Positions 6,426 to 16,568 of a DNA stretch of 64,000 nucleotides are shown here, piece after piece; position 1 is the first letter of the stretch; each line of letters begins with the position of its first letter. Made by a program: the position numbers and the translations under genes. The stretch is from a virus. Location of the stretch: IMG/VR virus record IMGVR_UViG_3300049846_000568, positions 62,001 to 126,000 of that record. One strand, 5' to 3'. The notes beneath the pieces were generated by a model. It searched no databases. It saw only the letters and a list, made by a program, of their open reading frames with translations, and was not told where the DNA came from.

Positions 6426-9400
6426 TACACAATCCACCAGTTAGTACCGTCAGACACAAACGAGAACGCTGCGTATGGTGTTGACCAGGTCTTCTGCGAA
6501 GGGGTGGCGGCGTTGTCGATATTGCCACTATAGCAGTCAACAATAACAGAATTGGCGTCTGCGGTGATCTTCTTAACCGTGTACATCCTACCCTCATATA
6601 GTGAAGGGTCTGGAAGAATAATGCTCTTACCCGTAGATGTCGTATCGACTAGAATGATAGACTCAGAGATATCTACAACATACTCAGAAGGTGTTGCGGC
6701 GTCTGCGGTTACAGTTGTGATGGGGTTGCGAAGAGCCCTGGTAGAGATATCGACACCAGTTCCCCATCCATCCCCATCCTTATTGTATGGACCGAAAAGC
6801 GTGACCGTGCTTGGATCCAAACCGTTGTCGACATAATAGTTTCCGTACTCACTGTCAAGTTGGAATGCCCCATCCCTGAAATCGGCCCAACGCGCGCCGT
6901 TGTAGTCGTCGTTGATCTGAGTATGTAGAGCAATGCCGTGTGAATTGCCGGTTAGATATGTGGCGTCGGTCGCCGTCGTCATTAGACTGCCGTTCAAATA
7001 GAAGCTGAAACTTGGACCGTCCATTGAAACAGACACTACCGTACCCACAGCGTTGGTACCCAGGAAAGTCTTTAAGGTTGTAAAGGTTCCGTTCACACAC
7101 TTAGAAAAAGCCCAAGCACCATAACTGACGGAAGCAAGAAGTGCATAGAAGTTGTCTGGGTCTTGATACCTCAAAACAAGACCCTGCCAATTCTCGGCTA
7201 CGCCACTACCATCGTCGCCAAACTTTGTACCAACCGCAACATCTGGGGAACCTAGGTTACGGACAACAAGATTCTGCTTACAGTTATACGTAGCAATATT
7301 GGGCGAAATTGTGGTACCGTACTTGAAATTATCGAGTCTCGTTGTTGTGGTGATGGTCTGGTTTGGGCCACCAATACCTATATACTTTGCATTGGCGTTG
7401 GTGTGCTGCAGTACAGCATCCACAATGGTGTATGTATAGGTAGCACGGAGGCCATATGCCACAATCTTTGTGCCGTCATGCACTTGATAGAAGCGCATAA
7501 CATCGTCGTCCCCGACTTCAACACGAATGCCGTAACCAGCACCAGTAAGTACGTCTGTCTCAGCGGCTGCGCTTACTCGGGTAATTACGCCACCAACACA
7601 CTTGTATACAGCATAGCCGCCAAAGGTTGTATTTGGAACCACCATAAGCCAGTTGTTTGCGTCTTGGCAGCGAACAATAATGCCAAGATCGGCGGCGAGA
7701 GACGAAGTGTGGGCGGCGAACAATATCTGAGCGCAGTGAGTTGTGGAGTTAGCATCACGAATAAGCATGTTCTTGTTGCTAGCGCCATTTGCTGTTAGGT
7801 AAAGCTGCTCGCCGTTAATACCCCAAGTACCAGACGTCTGTGTCCAACCGTTATCTACTACACTGGTCGAATCATCGCGATCAAACTCATCAACAAAGTC
7901 TGGGTTTGTAAACTTCGTGCTTACAAGATATGCCTGACCATAATCGTCAATACCCCAACCACCGGTTACTGGTGTCCATCCAGTACCGCCAATATCTGTG
8001 GCGTCGGCGGCTCTTTCAAAATCGTCTGTGATAATTAGAGGATCGCCAGCGCCAGAGTCCCATACGGGCAGGTCAACCTTTGGGGTAACCTCGTCTGACC
8101 AAAAGCCAAGCAGGTTGCGACTTGAGACACCCTCATTGAGGGCGGCTACAATTTCCTCTAACGTTGTCTCAGCAATAACCTTTGCGCCCTCTGCGTTAGG
8201 GTGCAAACCATCCTTAGAGAACCACTTAGCGTTGCTGTTTACTGTCCAAGTAGCCGTAGTACCGCCAAGAGGCGTATCGTTGTCAACCAAACGTACTGTT
8301 GGATCATTAAACCAGTCAACAACAGTCTGAATCCAATCGTTAATGATGTCGTGTACGTCGGGATCTTGTAGGGCGGCCCAGACCCATGAACCGTTTGGTG
8401 GCTGAATCATATTGGAGACCAAAACAAGCGGTGGTTCGTCCGCTTCAATCTGCCAATAATCAAACTTCAGCGTTGCATCACCCTGTGGTACGGTGCCAAC
8501 AACGGCTCCAGTATAGCGAATTTCAATCTCGTGCTGCTCGACCAAGCTTGTTGTCGTTAAGGATGAATCCCTGCCGCTTGTCCCACTCGTGGTTGGAACG
8601 GTAGGAATCCACATACGGTAAATCATTCCCGTTTTCTGATGATAGGTCTGACCAGAACTGGTTGAATAGTTTGTGCCAAACGCTGTACCGTATGCCGCGC
8701 CGCGGCCATTGTTCAGCGTGCCGTGATAAACGCCGTCAAGGTAGATATCGGCGGTGGCGCCTTCGTACCCACCAATGAAACCAAGATCTACCCATACACC
8801 ATCCTGGTAGCGACCCATATCGCTTGGGGTGGTAATGGTTACCTTTGCACCTGGAGAGTTGGTGTAATGGAACCCCGTACCCGAACCCCAGGGATCGCCG
8901 CCAATACTTTCATATGTCCTAGCGGTCCAGCTTCCGGTGTACGCTATCGTTGTTGTGTCTGTGTTCTCGTAGACAGAAGCCGCCCTATACCTAGCAATGA
9001 CGGTCTTATAGGCCTCTTTAAAGGTCCATTCATCCCAGTTATCCGTGCGATAAAACACTGTTGCGTCATTTGTGCCCCACATGGTGAAGACAATGCCCGC
9101 GTCCGCCACACGTGGAGCATCTACAATACCGGGGTTAACGTTCTGAAGAACTGTTTGATAAGTACATGTGCCGTCGTGCCAACGAATCACACCACCAGAA
9201 ATAGCAATATTCTGCACCTGTGTGGGAAGAAGGCCTAGCATAGCCTTGATACGCGCACCGGTGCACTGATTGGCTGCTACACCGATACCGTTTGGGTCCA
9301 TATAAGAATGGCCCGCAATTTTAAGAGATGATACCTGTGGAGGAGTTGGCCCCTGGCTTGTAATCTGCTCGAAGTTTGCGCTATTGAATGAGGTACCGCT

Positions 9401-9700
9401 CGTATGAGCGGTTGTTACCTGATAGGTGTAGCCACGATACCTAACGAGATCGTTTAGGGCATACTCGGTCCCTGCGGCCCAAGTACCAACGGGATTCAGG
9501 TGGGTTTTTGCCGCTTCCGCATCGAGGCGCGACGAGACACTAGCGTGACCACCACTGGGTGTCGCGCCCAGTTCAAGCTCAATCGCCTCAATTGCATCGT
9601 TTGCGTCGGCGTGGATCTGCGCATGGCTGGGGCTATCTTGTGTCTGTGAACTTAGCGGATTGTAGAGTGTATCAAAATCCTCGGGGTAATTAGTGGCCAC
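6425..9700 (-). CDS. Tail fibre with SGNH/GDSL-type esterase domain and carbohydrate-binding-like modules
   Basis: This 1091-residue fibre carries its own enzyme. The N-terminal ~65 residues include the ELGATPSGGHASVSSRLD pattern common at virion-attachment ends of tail fibres. Residues ~70-105 (VGTWAAGTEYALNDLVRYRG...) look like a short carbohydrate-binding repeat. The SGNH-hydrolase blocks follow: AGHSY with Ser132, MWGTND with Gly209/Asn211, and KDGLHPNAEG with Asp497 and His500, giving a plausible Ser-Asp-His triad. Between blocks III and V an inserted beta domain (~250-420) probably binds substrate. The C-terminal half contains at least two concanavalin-like beta-sandwich units (beginning DDFERAADATD and DEFDRDDSTS). 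Such enzymes usually remove acetyl groups from surface polysaccharide, so host-surface deacetylation is the likely job. It is translationally coupled to the coiled-coil gene behind it. Confidence 0.8.
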   Translation of the reverse strand: MATNYPEDFDTLYNPLSSQTQDSPSHAQIHADANDAIEAIELELGATPSGGHASVSSRLDAEAAKTHLNPVGTWAAGTEYALNDLVRYRGYTYQVTTAHTSGTSFNSANFEQITSQGPTPPQVSSLKIAGHSYMDPNGIGVAANQCTGARIKAMLGLLPTQVQNIAISGGVIRWHDGTCTYQTVLQNVNPGIVDAPRVADAGIVFTMWGTNDATVFYRTDNWDEWTFKEAYKTVIARYRAASVYENTDTTTIAYTGSWTARTYESIGGDPWGSGTGFHYTNSPGAKVTITTPSDMGRYQDGVWVDLGFIGGYEGATADIYLDGVYHGTLNNGRGAAYGTAFGTNYSTSSGQTYHQKTGMIYRMWIPTVPTTSGTSGRDSSLTTTSLVEQHEIEIRYTGAVVGTVPQGDATLKFDYWQIEADEPPLVLVSNMIQPPNGSWVWAALQDPDVHDIINDWIQTVVDWFNDPTVRLVDNDTPLGGTTATWTVNSNAKWFSKDGLHPNAEGAKVIAETTLEEIVAALNEGVSSRNLLGFWSDEVTPKVDLPVWDSGAGDPLIITDDFERAADATDIGGTGWTPVTGGWGIDDYGQAYLVSTKFTNPDFVDEFDRDDSTSVVDNGWTQTSGTWGINGEQLYLTANGASNKNMLIRDANSTTHCAQILFAAHTSSLAADLGIIVRCQDANNWLMVVPNTTFGGYAVYKCVGGVITRVSAAAETDVLTGAGYGIRVEVGDDDVMRFYQVHDGTKIVAYGLRATYTYTIVDAVLQHTNANAKYIGIGGPNQTITTTTRLDNFKYGTTISPNIATYNCKQNLVVRNLGSPDVAVGTKFGDDGSGVAENWQGLVLRYQDPDNFYALLASVSYGAWAFSKCVNGTFTTLKTFLGTNAVGTVVSVSMDGPSFSFYLNGSLMTTATDATYLTGNSHGIALHTQINDDYNGARWADFRDGAFQLDSEYGNYYVDNGLDPSTVTLFGPYNKDGDGWGTGVDISTRALRNPITTVTADAATPSEYVVDISESIILVDTTSTGKSIILPDPSLYEGRMYTVKKITADANSVIVDCYSGNIDNAATPSQKTWSTPYAAFSFVSDGTNWWIV

Positions 9701-9715
9701 TACGGTCTTCTCCAG

Positions 9716-11998
9716 CTATTGGGCGTACAGGAATCTCACTCTATAGAGATCAAGAGAGGGGGTGACGTGGGGATTCTCGACGGATCTCTGAAGGTCTGCT
9801 TTCACCCTAATCGCTGAAGGGCCAGCGTTCGTGGACTTAGCGTACTTGAACCTAAAGTTATCCGTGGGCTGTCTCCTTGAGATGATCTCCTTCTTGTTCT
9901 CCCCTACTTCTCGTATAGTAAACGAGAAAGGCGTGTTTACTTCATTGTATTGCATATGGAAAAAGTCGACATAAGTCCAGGTAGCGAGCTTAACTGTGCC
10001 GAAATCGTCAAGATTGCTATCTTCCATTAACAGTAGTTTGCCGTCGTAAACCTGAGGTACATCATCTGTGGCTTCAGGAATAGTGACCAGCAGTACAATA
10101 TGGTTCAATCCCTCTACAAACTTCCACGGAATAGCAAGAAAGTCAGTCCCAACATCTAGTACACCGATCTCACGACCATTGAGATAAACCTTAACGTCCC
10201 AATCTTTTGCGTTGGCGTCTGCTTTGCGGAAGTTTCGAATGAATAACTCAGTGGCTGCGCCCGTCTCTAGGTATGTCTCTACATAAACATAGCGATCGCT
10301 CTCACCAATAACGCTACCATCAAGGATGCCCTTGCCTTCATCTATACGCATGTAGATTTCGGATGCTGTTGAGGCACCACTGATGTAGTCGGTCCAAAAA
10401 GTTAGATCATTGTCTGCAGTAGAGGAGGATGCGACGTGGAGAATGCGCGCTGTATTCACACCCTCCTCTAGGACTGCGGATGAAGGAATGATATCATCGC
10501 TGAATTCGGCTAGACGCCAAATATCCGTACCCTGAATGATATTCGGGTTTGGATTTAACTGCGATGGCTCTGTCCCCTCAGCATTCTGGGGAAGGATGAG
10601 CTGAAGTTCCCCATTCTGAGGACTGGATGTGATGCTAACTACTGATGTTCTGGCGCCACCAAAGCGCACAATGGAATCTGGAGACCTATCCACCTTTTCG
10701 ATGGGCTTAATCTTCTTCCATTCAAAGTCGCCAATACCGGGATCGGCGCTGTCTATATCTGCCGCCACCCAATACGTAATTGACGTATCGGTGGGCACTG
10801 TTGCGTTCGCTAACAAACTAACCGCGTCGATGACGTGTTCTCCGTCAACCTCCGTCGGCAGGGAGAGAGCCTTTGAAACGAGGATAGCCTCTTGATCATA
10901 CACGTGCTGAGTAAAGACGATGTCTTTGGCGCCAAAGATGTAACGATAAACCGTTGTACCGGAAGCGGTACGAATTGAATAGTCGGGCGTATTCTTGCGC
11001 AGGAAGAACGATACATGTGTTGATTTTCTGAGATTGTCCGCAAAGACCATCTTGCTGGCGGAAGTGACGATCTTATTGTCAAAGTCGTCACCCTTAAAGC
11101 CCATAGCCGCTAAAGAGGCGTCGTTGAATTCGGGAGGGATCGAAATGGTTCTCTGACTAATGGTACGACCCTCAGGCTCCCCAGCAGATAAGTCCTTTGT
11201 AGTCGATAACCTTGTATCGTATGTTCGAACCATCGTTTGCACAGGTTCAACGCCCCAGGGATCAAACTCGATTCTAGAGATATAGGCGGGTGTGTCCTGC
11301 GTACCAACTGGCACGGTAAAGACCACAATAACTTCCGCCTGGGTGTTAGACTCTACTTCTACCCCCCATATAGTGTTGTCCAAGCCGTCGAGAGCATTCT
11401 CGAATGGGGAAAGAACCTTGTACTGGGCCCTGCTGCCATTTATGGATGCCGTCAAATTGATGTTATTGCCGATCTGGTTAATTGGGACCGGTCTCGTAAG
11501 GTGGCTATTAGCCGGGATTGTCACCTTTCCAGCAGCGGTATCTACAAGAGCTGTAGTCAGGGACAAGTCTATATTCTCTAGGTTGTCAAAAGTATCCGAC
11601 AACGCCATAAAGTAGCCATCAGCATTGAAGAGTGTGAATAGGTAGTCGTCAATCTGAGACATAAGCGCCCGTCTACGAAGGCGCAATCTCTCTAAGCTAC
11701 TCTGCAAAACCGATGTGGTCATCATGATATCGCGAATCTGCTCAAGGGCGGCTTCATACGCTACAGATAGATTGTGCTGCATGCCGAATAGTGCGGCGTT
11801 CATGTAGTCTACATTTGATCTCTGTCCGTCTGACGCAAAACCTTGAAGCGGCTTAAGTGGTGTGCCCGGGGGATACTTGGAAAAGTATCTGGATACCTCA
11901 GTCAAAATATCCGACAATCGCGGTTTCTCACCAGAGGCATAGAATGACCTGGTAACTTCCTCAAACAGTCTGCGACGCTGAATACCTGAAATGCTCAT
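9716..11998 (-). CDS. Baseplate/tail structural protein (paralogous family, 760 aa)
   Basis: A structural protein with an N-terminal helical region (residues ~70-150, with the basic coil SLERLRLRRRALMSQID), then a long beta-rich body. The family block appears as STHVSFFLRKNTPDYS near residue 332, and the chain ends NPHVTPSLDLYRVRF, matching the T-P-x-x-x-x-Y endings of the three related genes. The central body includes a region like a galactose-binding jelly-roll (about 520-650). No catalytic residues are evident. The ATG at 11998 overlaps the stop of the preceding paralogue as TAATG, so the three consecutive paralogues 14052-16568, 11998-14052 and this one are translated as a coupled set. 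The most likely role is outer baseplate, for example fibre-holding arms. Confidence 0.65.
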   Translation of the reverse strand: MSISGIQRRRLFEEVTRSFYASGEKPRLSDILTEVSRYFSKYPPGTPLKPLQGFASDGQRSNVDYMNAALFGMQHNLSVAYEAALEQIRDIMMTTSVLQSSLERLRLRRRALMSQIDDYLFTLFNADGYFMALSDTFDNLENIDLSLTTALVDTAAGKVTIPANSHLTRPVPINQIGNNINLTASINGSRAQYKVLSPFENALDGLDNTIWGVEVESNTQAEVIVVFTVPVGTQDTPAYISRIEFDPWGVEPVQTMVRTYDTRLSTTKDLSAGEPEGRTISQRTISIPPEFNDASLAAMGFKGDDFDNKIVTSASKMVFADNLRKSTHVSFFLRKNTPDYSIRTASGTTVYRYIFGAKDIVFTQHVYDQEAILVSKALSLPTEVDGEHVIDAVSLLANATVPTDTSITYWVAADIDSADPGIGDFEWKKIKPIEKVDRSPDSIVRFGGARTSVVSITSSPQNGELQLILPQNAEGTEPSQLNPNPNIIQGTDIWRLAEFSDDIIPSSAVLEEGVNTARILHVASSSTADNDLTFWTDYISGASTASEIYMRIDEGKGILDGSVIGESDRYVYVETYLETGAATELFIRNFRKADANAKDWDVKVYLNGREIGVLDVGTDFLAIPWKFVEGLNHIVLLVTIPEATDDVPQVYDGKLLLMEDSNLDDFGTVKLATWTYVDFFHMQYNEVNTPFSFTIREVGENKKEIISRRQPTDNFRFKYAKSTNAGPSAIRVKADLQRSVENPHVTPSLDLYRVRFLYAQ

Positions 11999-14052
11999 TA
12001 GCGCTTTCTCACTTTAAGTTTGTACCACTTAACAACTGGGGTGGACGAGGCGTTGAGGTCCGAACCTGTAGATGCCGTGTTTGCGTCGGTCGTTGTGGAT
12101 GCTGGACGAGACAGCTCAATCTTGAGCCTCACCGAATTTACGGTGCTATTAACGTTGTAGTACCCGACCCCAGTTTCGTGAAACTCCTCTGGCAGAGGAT
12201 CGTTGAAAGCAACGATCTCTGGAATTCCCAAGAAGTCATCCTGGATTCTGGAGATTGGGAACCAGTTAATCCCATCGTCTGGGGAAACAAAGAATTTGAC
12301 CCAGAGCTGCCCATCAGACGTTGGGAACGAGGATGGAATGTCGATGTCTGCTTCAAGAGAAACGCGATCAACAATGCCATTAATCTTGAACGGTTTTGAG
12401 ACAATAACACCAACTGGCTTATATAGTACCTCGTCAATGGTCACATCGCGCACTCCAATAGCCCATCTTTTACCCTGGAATGCTTCAACCTTCTTAACAA
12501 GATCGCCGTTTGAAGAGTATCGCGGGTCATTGTATTGAGCGGGATTGACCACGGTCGGGATTGGGCCCTCTTTACGCTCGCCGCCAACCTCTATCTCCGT
12601 AATGCCGCCACCACCACTGCCACCACCAAGGCCAATTTCGACATTGACATTGTCGCCGCGGAACTTTCTTTGAATCCTCTTCTTCGTTTCCCAGTAAACG
12701 TGCCCGACAACACAATCTACTGGGTACTTCTGACGAATCTGGAATCGAATATACTTCACGGTACGTTCGGAGAATACCCACACCCCACTACCAACCACAG
12801 AATTGTCTGCGATACGTGCGGTTTCTAGGTTCTTCTCATTTGCGATCCACATATTCGTAGGGTTCAACTGTATCCAAGTGCTACCGTCTTCTGACGTTTC
12901 TACCTTTTCAACGAGAATTGGATAATTCTTGTTGTCGGTAAGAGCATATGGTACTAGCGTAATGGTGTTGATCTTTCGCAGCTCTTGAAGTTCAACCTGA
13001 AAATCAAGCTTCAAAACACCGGCGTCATTGCCAGGAATGTAGCGATAATTCCCGCCGAAAAGCGTAAGGAGGGCTTTAGGCCCTGGATTCGAAGCGATAT
13101 CAACCGGTTGACCACCAAACTCCTTGAAAACAGGTTTCTTGCCGCCGGGAGCCCCGAGTTTAACGCTCTGCTCGAGACTAAAGCCTGGTCCAGTCGCCCA
13201 GTCAACCTGGACCTCCTTAGATGGATCGGCGGGGTCTGGCTTCCTGTAGGTGAAGTTAAAGCCTTCAGCTTTAATGCGATCTTCTGGATCCACCATATAG
13301 TATTCGTACTCGATCCAAGTAGTCGGATCTTGATCAATAGTCGAATCTAGTCTCGCATGACGATCATCCTGACCAAGGAATGTGAGATCCTGCTGCGCTT
13401 CTTTGTCGTCATAATATGCGGCGGCGGAGTTAAAGCTGCGAGGATCAATTTCCTGATTGTTACCAAGAAAACCGTTTGACGAATCAAGAATAGTCACCTT
13501 AGCTTTACTCAGAATCTTCTCTGCGTCGCTGGTCGCCTTGCTTAAGGTTAAAAAGCCGGGATACTGAATAATTGCCTTTGTATCCACCGGCGTCTTTGCA
13601 TTGTCAACTTGGTCTTCGTTTAGGAAATAGTCACCAAATATGATGACATCATTATCCTGCGCGCTAGAGTAAAGCTGTAGGGTCTTTAGTTTGTTTGACG
13701 CCTGGGCATTTTGTCGCTGCGCCTTTAAGATCTCAGTGTTCACATAGTTGAACAAGAAAATAGCGCCGGCTCTAGCATAGTCTGTCTGCTCGGTCAGAAT
13801 GTTGATGTCATCCTGCATCTGCTTGAACATGCGATTCATCTTCTCTGCCAGTACAGGTTCACCCTCTACAAATGGGTCAAACTCAAATAGCGGCTGTCCA
13901 AGTCCGTTCAAGAATGTGGTAAGAGCAGACTTGAGTTCGCGTGCGACATCGTCTGGAGACTTGAATTCCTTACTAAGATACTTGTTCTGTAGATCGCGAA
14001 TAAGGGATACGGCCTGGGACTGAATTAGTGTTGTTGGAGCTAACTGCGTCAT
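11998..14052 (-). CDS. Baseplate/tail structural protein with discoidin-like region (paralogous family, 684 aa)
   Basis: The N-terminal ~130 residues are helical (coil around 70-125). A beta domain follows, with the order INTITLVPYA... SEDGSTWIQLNP ... TVKYIRFQIRQKYPVD (about residues 355-445). That order resembles the strand pattern of discoidin/F5-8-type-C carbohydrate-binding folds. A Gly-rich hinge (GLGGGSGGGG, ~475) separates this from a C-terminal beta domain ending STPVVKWYKLKVRKR. It is coupled to both neighbours by TAATG overlaps. I see no enzyme motif. The jelly-roll suggests sugar binding or packing between baseplate arms; the similarity is by eye and not to a named phage protein. 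Confidence 0.65.
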   Translation of the reverse strand: MTQLAPTTLIQSQAVSLIRDLQNKYLSKEFKSPDDVARELKSALTTFLNGLGQPLFEFDPFVEGEPVLAEKMNRMFKQMQDDINILTEQTDYARAGAIFLFNYVNTEILKAQRQNAQASNKLKTLQLYSSAQDNDVIIFGDYFLNEDQVDNAKTPVDTKAIIQYPGFLTLSKATSDAEKILSKAKVTILDSSNGFLGNNQEIDPRSFNSAAAYYDDKEAQQDLTFLGQDDRHARLDSTIDQDPTTWIEYEYYMVDPEDRIKAEGFNFTYRKPDPADPSKEVQVDWATGPGFSLEQSVKLGAPGGKKPVFKEFGGQPVDIASNPGPKALLTLFGGNYRYIPGNDAGVLKLDFQVELQELRKINTITLVPYALTDNKNYPILVEKVETSEDGSTWIQLNPTNMWIANEKNLETARIADNSVVGSGVWVFSERTVKYIRFQIRQKYPVDCVVGHVYWETKKRIQRKFRGDNVNVEIGLGGGSGGGGITEIEVGGERKEGPIPTVVNPAQYNDPRYSSNGDLVKKVEAFQGKRWAIGVRDVTIDEVLYKPVGVIVSKPFKINGIVDRVSLEADIDIPSSFPTSDGQLWVKFFVSPDDGINWFPISRIQDDFLGIPEIVAFNDPLPEEFHETGVGYYNVNSTVNSVRLKIELSRPASTTTDANTASTGSDLNASSTPVVKWYKLKVRKR

Positions 14053-16568
14053 TATAGATTCCTCTTTGCGTCAGCCTTCTTTGTCTTGGCCTTAATCTGG
14101 TAATAGTCAACACGGGGGGTAGCGTATTCCGTGCTATTACATCTTAGCACGACTCTGACACGCACGTCGCTAGGCTGGAACTGATAGAACACTCTAAATG
14201 GGCTTGAAACGATTTTGTTGAACATCAGATTCTTGCCAGAATGGATAAACTGGTAGTTTGCGTTACCGGAATCCAGAACCGCTTGTGTACCGTCCTTATA
14301 GTTTGTCAAGTTGTATGCTACAGTGCCATCCTCAAACCTGACAACGATTGGGCTATAGCCGCTTAATCCTGTGGTGGAGCTGTATGTAGCCGCATCCACT
14401 TGCGTGTAATCGATGTATGGGCTGTGCTTAAGCGCCACAATAAGTTGGTTACCAGAATCTTCATAGCCTTCTCCAGCACCGTCTGCGTCAAATGAGGAGA
14501 CGAGTGGTGGAGCTTTCGATGGATCAAGTGGAGTAAACTCTAAAGTGGTAAAGTCACGTGAAGGTGTGTAGTCAACGGTGATAATGTCTGATGAACCATA
14601 ATCGTGCACCGGGATCATTAGAGCGTCGAAAGAAAGACCCTTTTGCGAATCCTTACGCCTCGCTATCTTGTTGATCTCGTACTCCTTCTTATGGTAGCCG
14701 TTGATATACACCTTGATTGGGGCGTCAATCTTAGCTGTAAACCGCAGCTTGCATAAGCCGTCAGTGTCCGGAAATAGGCGCTCGCCTACAATCTCTGTCG
14801 TATCAATCGGTAAGATGGGCATCCAGTCATCTTCACGAATGGGCTTCGATACATTGCTCACAGAATATTCAATCGACGTAATACGATCTGTATCCTTATC
14901 CGTGTCTGTGAGTTTGACGTTTGTGTAGTCAGACTTGATGCGCACCGCACCAATATCGCCGGGGGCCTCAAAACGCTTAGAAACAAAGACCGCCCTATCC
15001 CTCATTTGGGAAATGCCAACGAAGACATTCCTAATACCCAGTTTATATACGTACGGCATGGATGAGGAGCCCTCACCAACAGCCTGAGTGGCTTCTGTTG
15101 TCGGCGCCATAATTGGGTCAGTATGATCGCGAGACGTCCTAATGTTGGCCGTTGACCCAGCACCTGCGGCCTTAACCATCTGCTGTGTGTTGAGAATGTT
15201 TGCCCAAATCACCTCTGAATTAGAGATATCTTTAAGCACGTCGTTCATTAGGGTTGTAGCCCAGTCTACGTTCTTCCATGCCTTAACGTTGTCCTGATAA
15301 GACGAACGATCGAGCGCCGATTGCCTGAACGAGAAAGAACCCCAATTCTTCCTGTAATCTGAACGAGGAAGACTTGTTGCGAAGGGAGAATTCTTGCGAC
15401 CAAGCTTATTCTTGTCCTCAAGATACATAAGCATGCGTTGATCCCACCAACCCCTAGAGGACTTTGATCCAGTCAATGGCTTGATTTGCGAAGCTCGTGC
15501 CTTATCGTCCGGAACGGTGTTCTTGCTGATCAGCTCATCAAAGATGATCTTATTCTGCGCCTCTGCTGCGTATGCGCGATCCAATACGCGCCTATATGTG
15601 GGCTGGCGAACATAAAGCCGGAATCGCGATACAACCGAAGTCTTGAAGTTTACGTTTGTGGGTCCGGTGATATTGGTTGGCTGATCCCATACTTTCTCAT
15701 ACGTTGAGTCGTCACTATCCTTGTATGTGCGAACCTCACTTAGCATCAAACCCCAGTCGGAGAATGGCACTACGGTAATGGTGTCAATTGGAATCGGAGA
15801 TGCGAGCGTGAATTCAAGTATAAACTGAGCCCCGTTGATATCTCCGGTAGAGTTCTCTTCGTACCCCTCCATTTGACCGCGAATAAGGGCTTGGCTCTTT
15901 ACTGATACCTTCCAACCGTTGTCTACGCGTGGTTGCACAATGTTTTTTAGTGACGCAAAGTCCGCCGACGATAGCATTGAAGTGATGTTTGACTTAAGTA
16001 GAGTCACATTGGCGATTGGTAAATGCCTGTAATTAGAACTCGACATATCGAGTACGCCCGTATTTACATCAATATTGGCGAAATCATCAACCTCGAATAC
16101 CTTACCGTTCCTGTCGGGAATGCGGTTCATCTCAATTTCACGGCCGCGCTCATCGCTGAATGGTTCCAAGAATGCGTAGTCGTATGCGCCATTATCAGAG
16201 ATCAGAAACGCATAGTTCTGTACAGCCTTCTCAAGGGCGGCAAGTTCATCCTCAAGTGCCTTAATGTCTGCGGACAACACATCCACATAGTTGTCTAATA
16301 GAAGCGAGATTGCGTTGGAGCGACCAAAGATATCGCTTACGAGCAGGTCCATCTCCCTGAATCTTTCGGTTATAGATGAACCAGATACGATGTCAGTACT
16401 CTTTACTGGGGCGAGTTGCAGTTTTCCAAGTGCAATGTTCTTGTCCAGCTTCTCCTTAATGGCAGCAAACTGTTCCTTCTCAATTTTGGCATTGGACAAC
16501 ATGAATGTAGCCTTGCGGGCCCCTTCTGGGGATAGGCTTCTCACAAAGTCGTCAAGGAAATACCTCAA
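14052..16568 (-). CDS. Baseplate/tail structural protein (paralogous family, 838 aa)
   Basis: The largest of the four related proteins. An N-terminal coil (residues ~55-115, LSADIKALEDELAALEKAVQ) is followed by a short stretch (EPFSDERGREIEMNRIPDR) and a beta domain containing IDTITVVPFSDWGLMLSEVR and VSRFRLYVRQPTYR (near 319), the counterpart of the IRQ block in the next gene. A second beta region follows (~500-700), and the end is STEYATPRVDYYQIKAKTKK. The gene follows the 1762-residue gene without a gap, and its stop overlaps the next ATG as TAATG. No catalytic motif is visible. It is probably a baseplate arm component. Confidence 0.65.
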   Translation of the reverse strand: MRYFLDDFVRSLSPEGARKATFMLSNAKIEKEQFAAIKEKLDKNIALGKLQLAPVKSTDIVSGSSITERFREMDLLVSDIFGRSNAISLLLDNYVDVLSADIKALEDELAALEKAVQNYAFLISDNGAYDYAFLEPFSDERGREIEMNRIPDRNGKVFEVDDFANIDVNTGVLDMSSSNYRHLPIANVTLLKSNITSMLSSADFASLKNIVQPRVDNGWKVSVKSQALIRGQMEGYEENSTGDINGAQFILEFTLASPIPIDTITVVPFSDWGLMLSEVRTYKDSDDSTYEKVWDQPTNITGPTNVNFKTSVVSRFRLYVRQPTYRRVLDRAYAAEAQNKIIFDELISKNTVPDDKARASQIKPLTGSKSSRGWWDQRMLMYLEDKNKLGRKNSPFATSLPRSDYRKNWGSFSFRQSALDRSSYQDNVKAWKNVDWATTLMNDVLKDISNSEVIWANILNTQQMVKAAGAGSTANIRTSRDHTDPIMAPTTEATQAVGEGSSSMPYVYKLGIRNVFVGISQMRDRAVFVSKRFEAPGDIGAVRIKSDYTNVKLTDTDKDTDRITSIEYSVSNVSKPIREDDWMPILPIDTTEIVGERLFPDTDGLCKLRFTAKIDAPIKVYINGYHKKEYEINKIARRKDSQKGLSFDALMIPVHDYGSSDIITVDYTPSRDFTTLEFTPLDPSKAPPLVSSFDADGAGEGYEDSGNQLIVALKHSPYIDYTQVDAATYSSTTGLSGYSPIVVRFEDGTVAYNLTNYKDGTQAVLDSGNANYQFIHSGKNLMFNKIVSSPFRVFYQFQPSDVRVRVVLRCNSTEYATPRVDYYQIKAKTKKADAKRNL

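Noticed and set aside
8723-9238. 171-residue plus-strand ORF and other long antisense frames within the tail genes
   Set aside because: Each lies entirely inside a well-supported minus-strand gene, lacks a good ribosome site and gives a Cys/Ser/His-rich translation of no recognisable kind.
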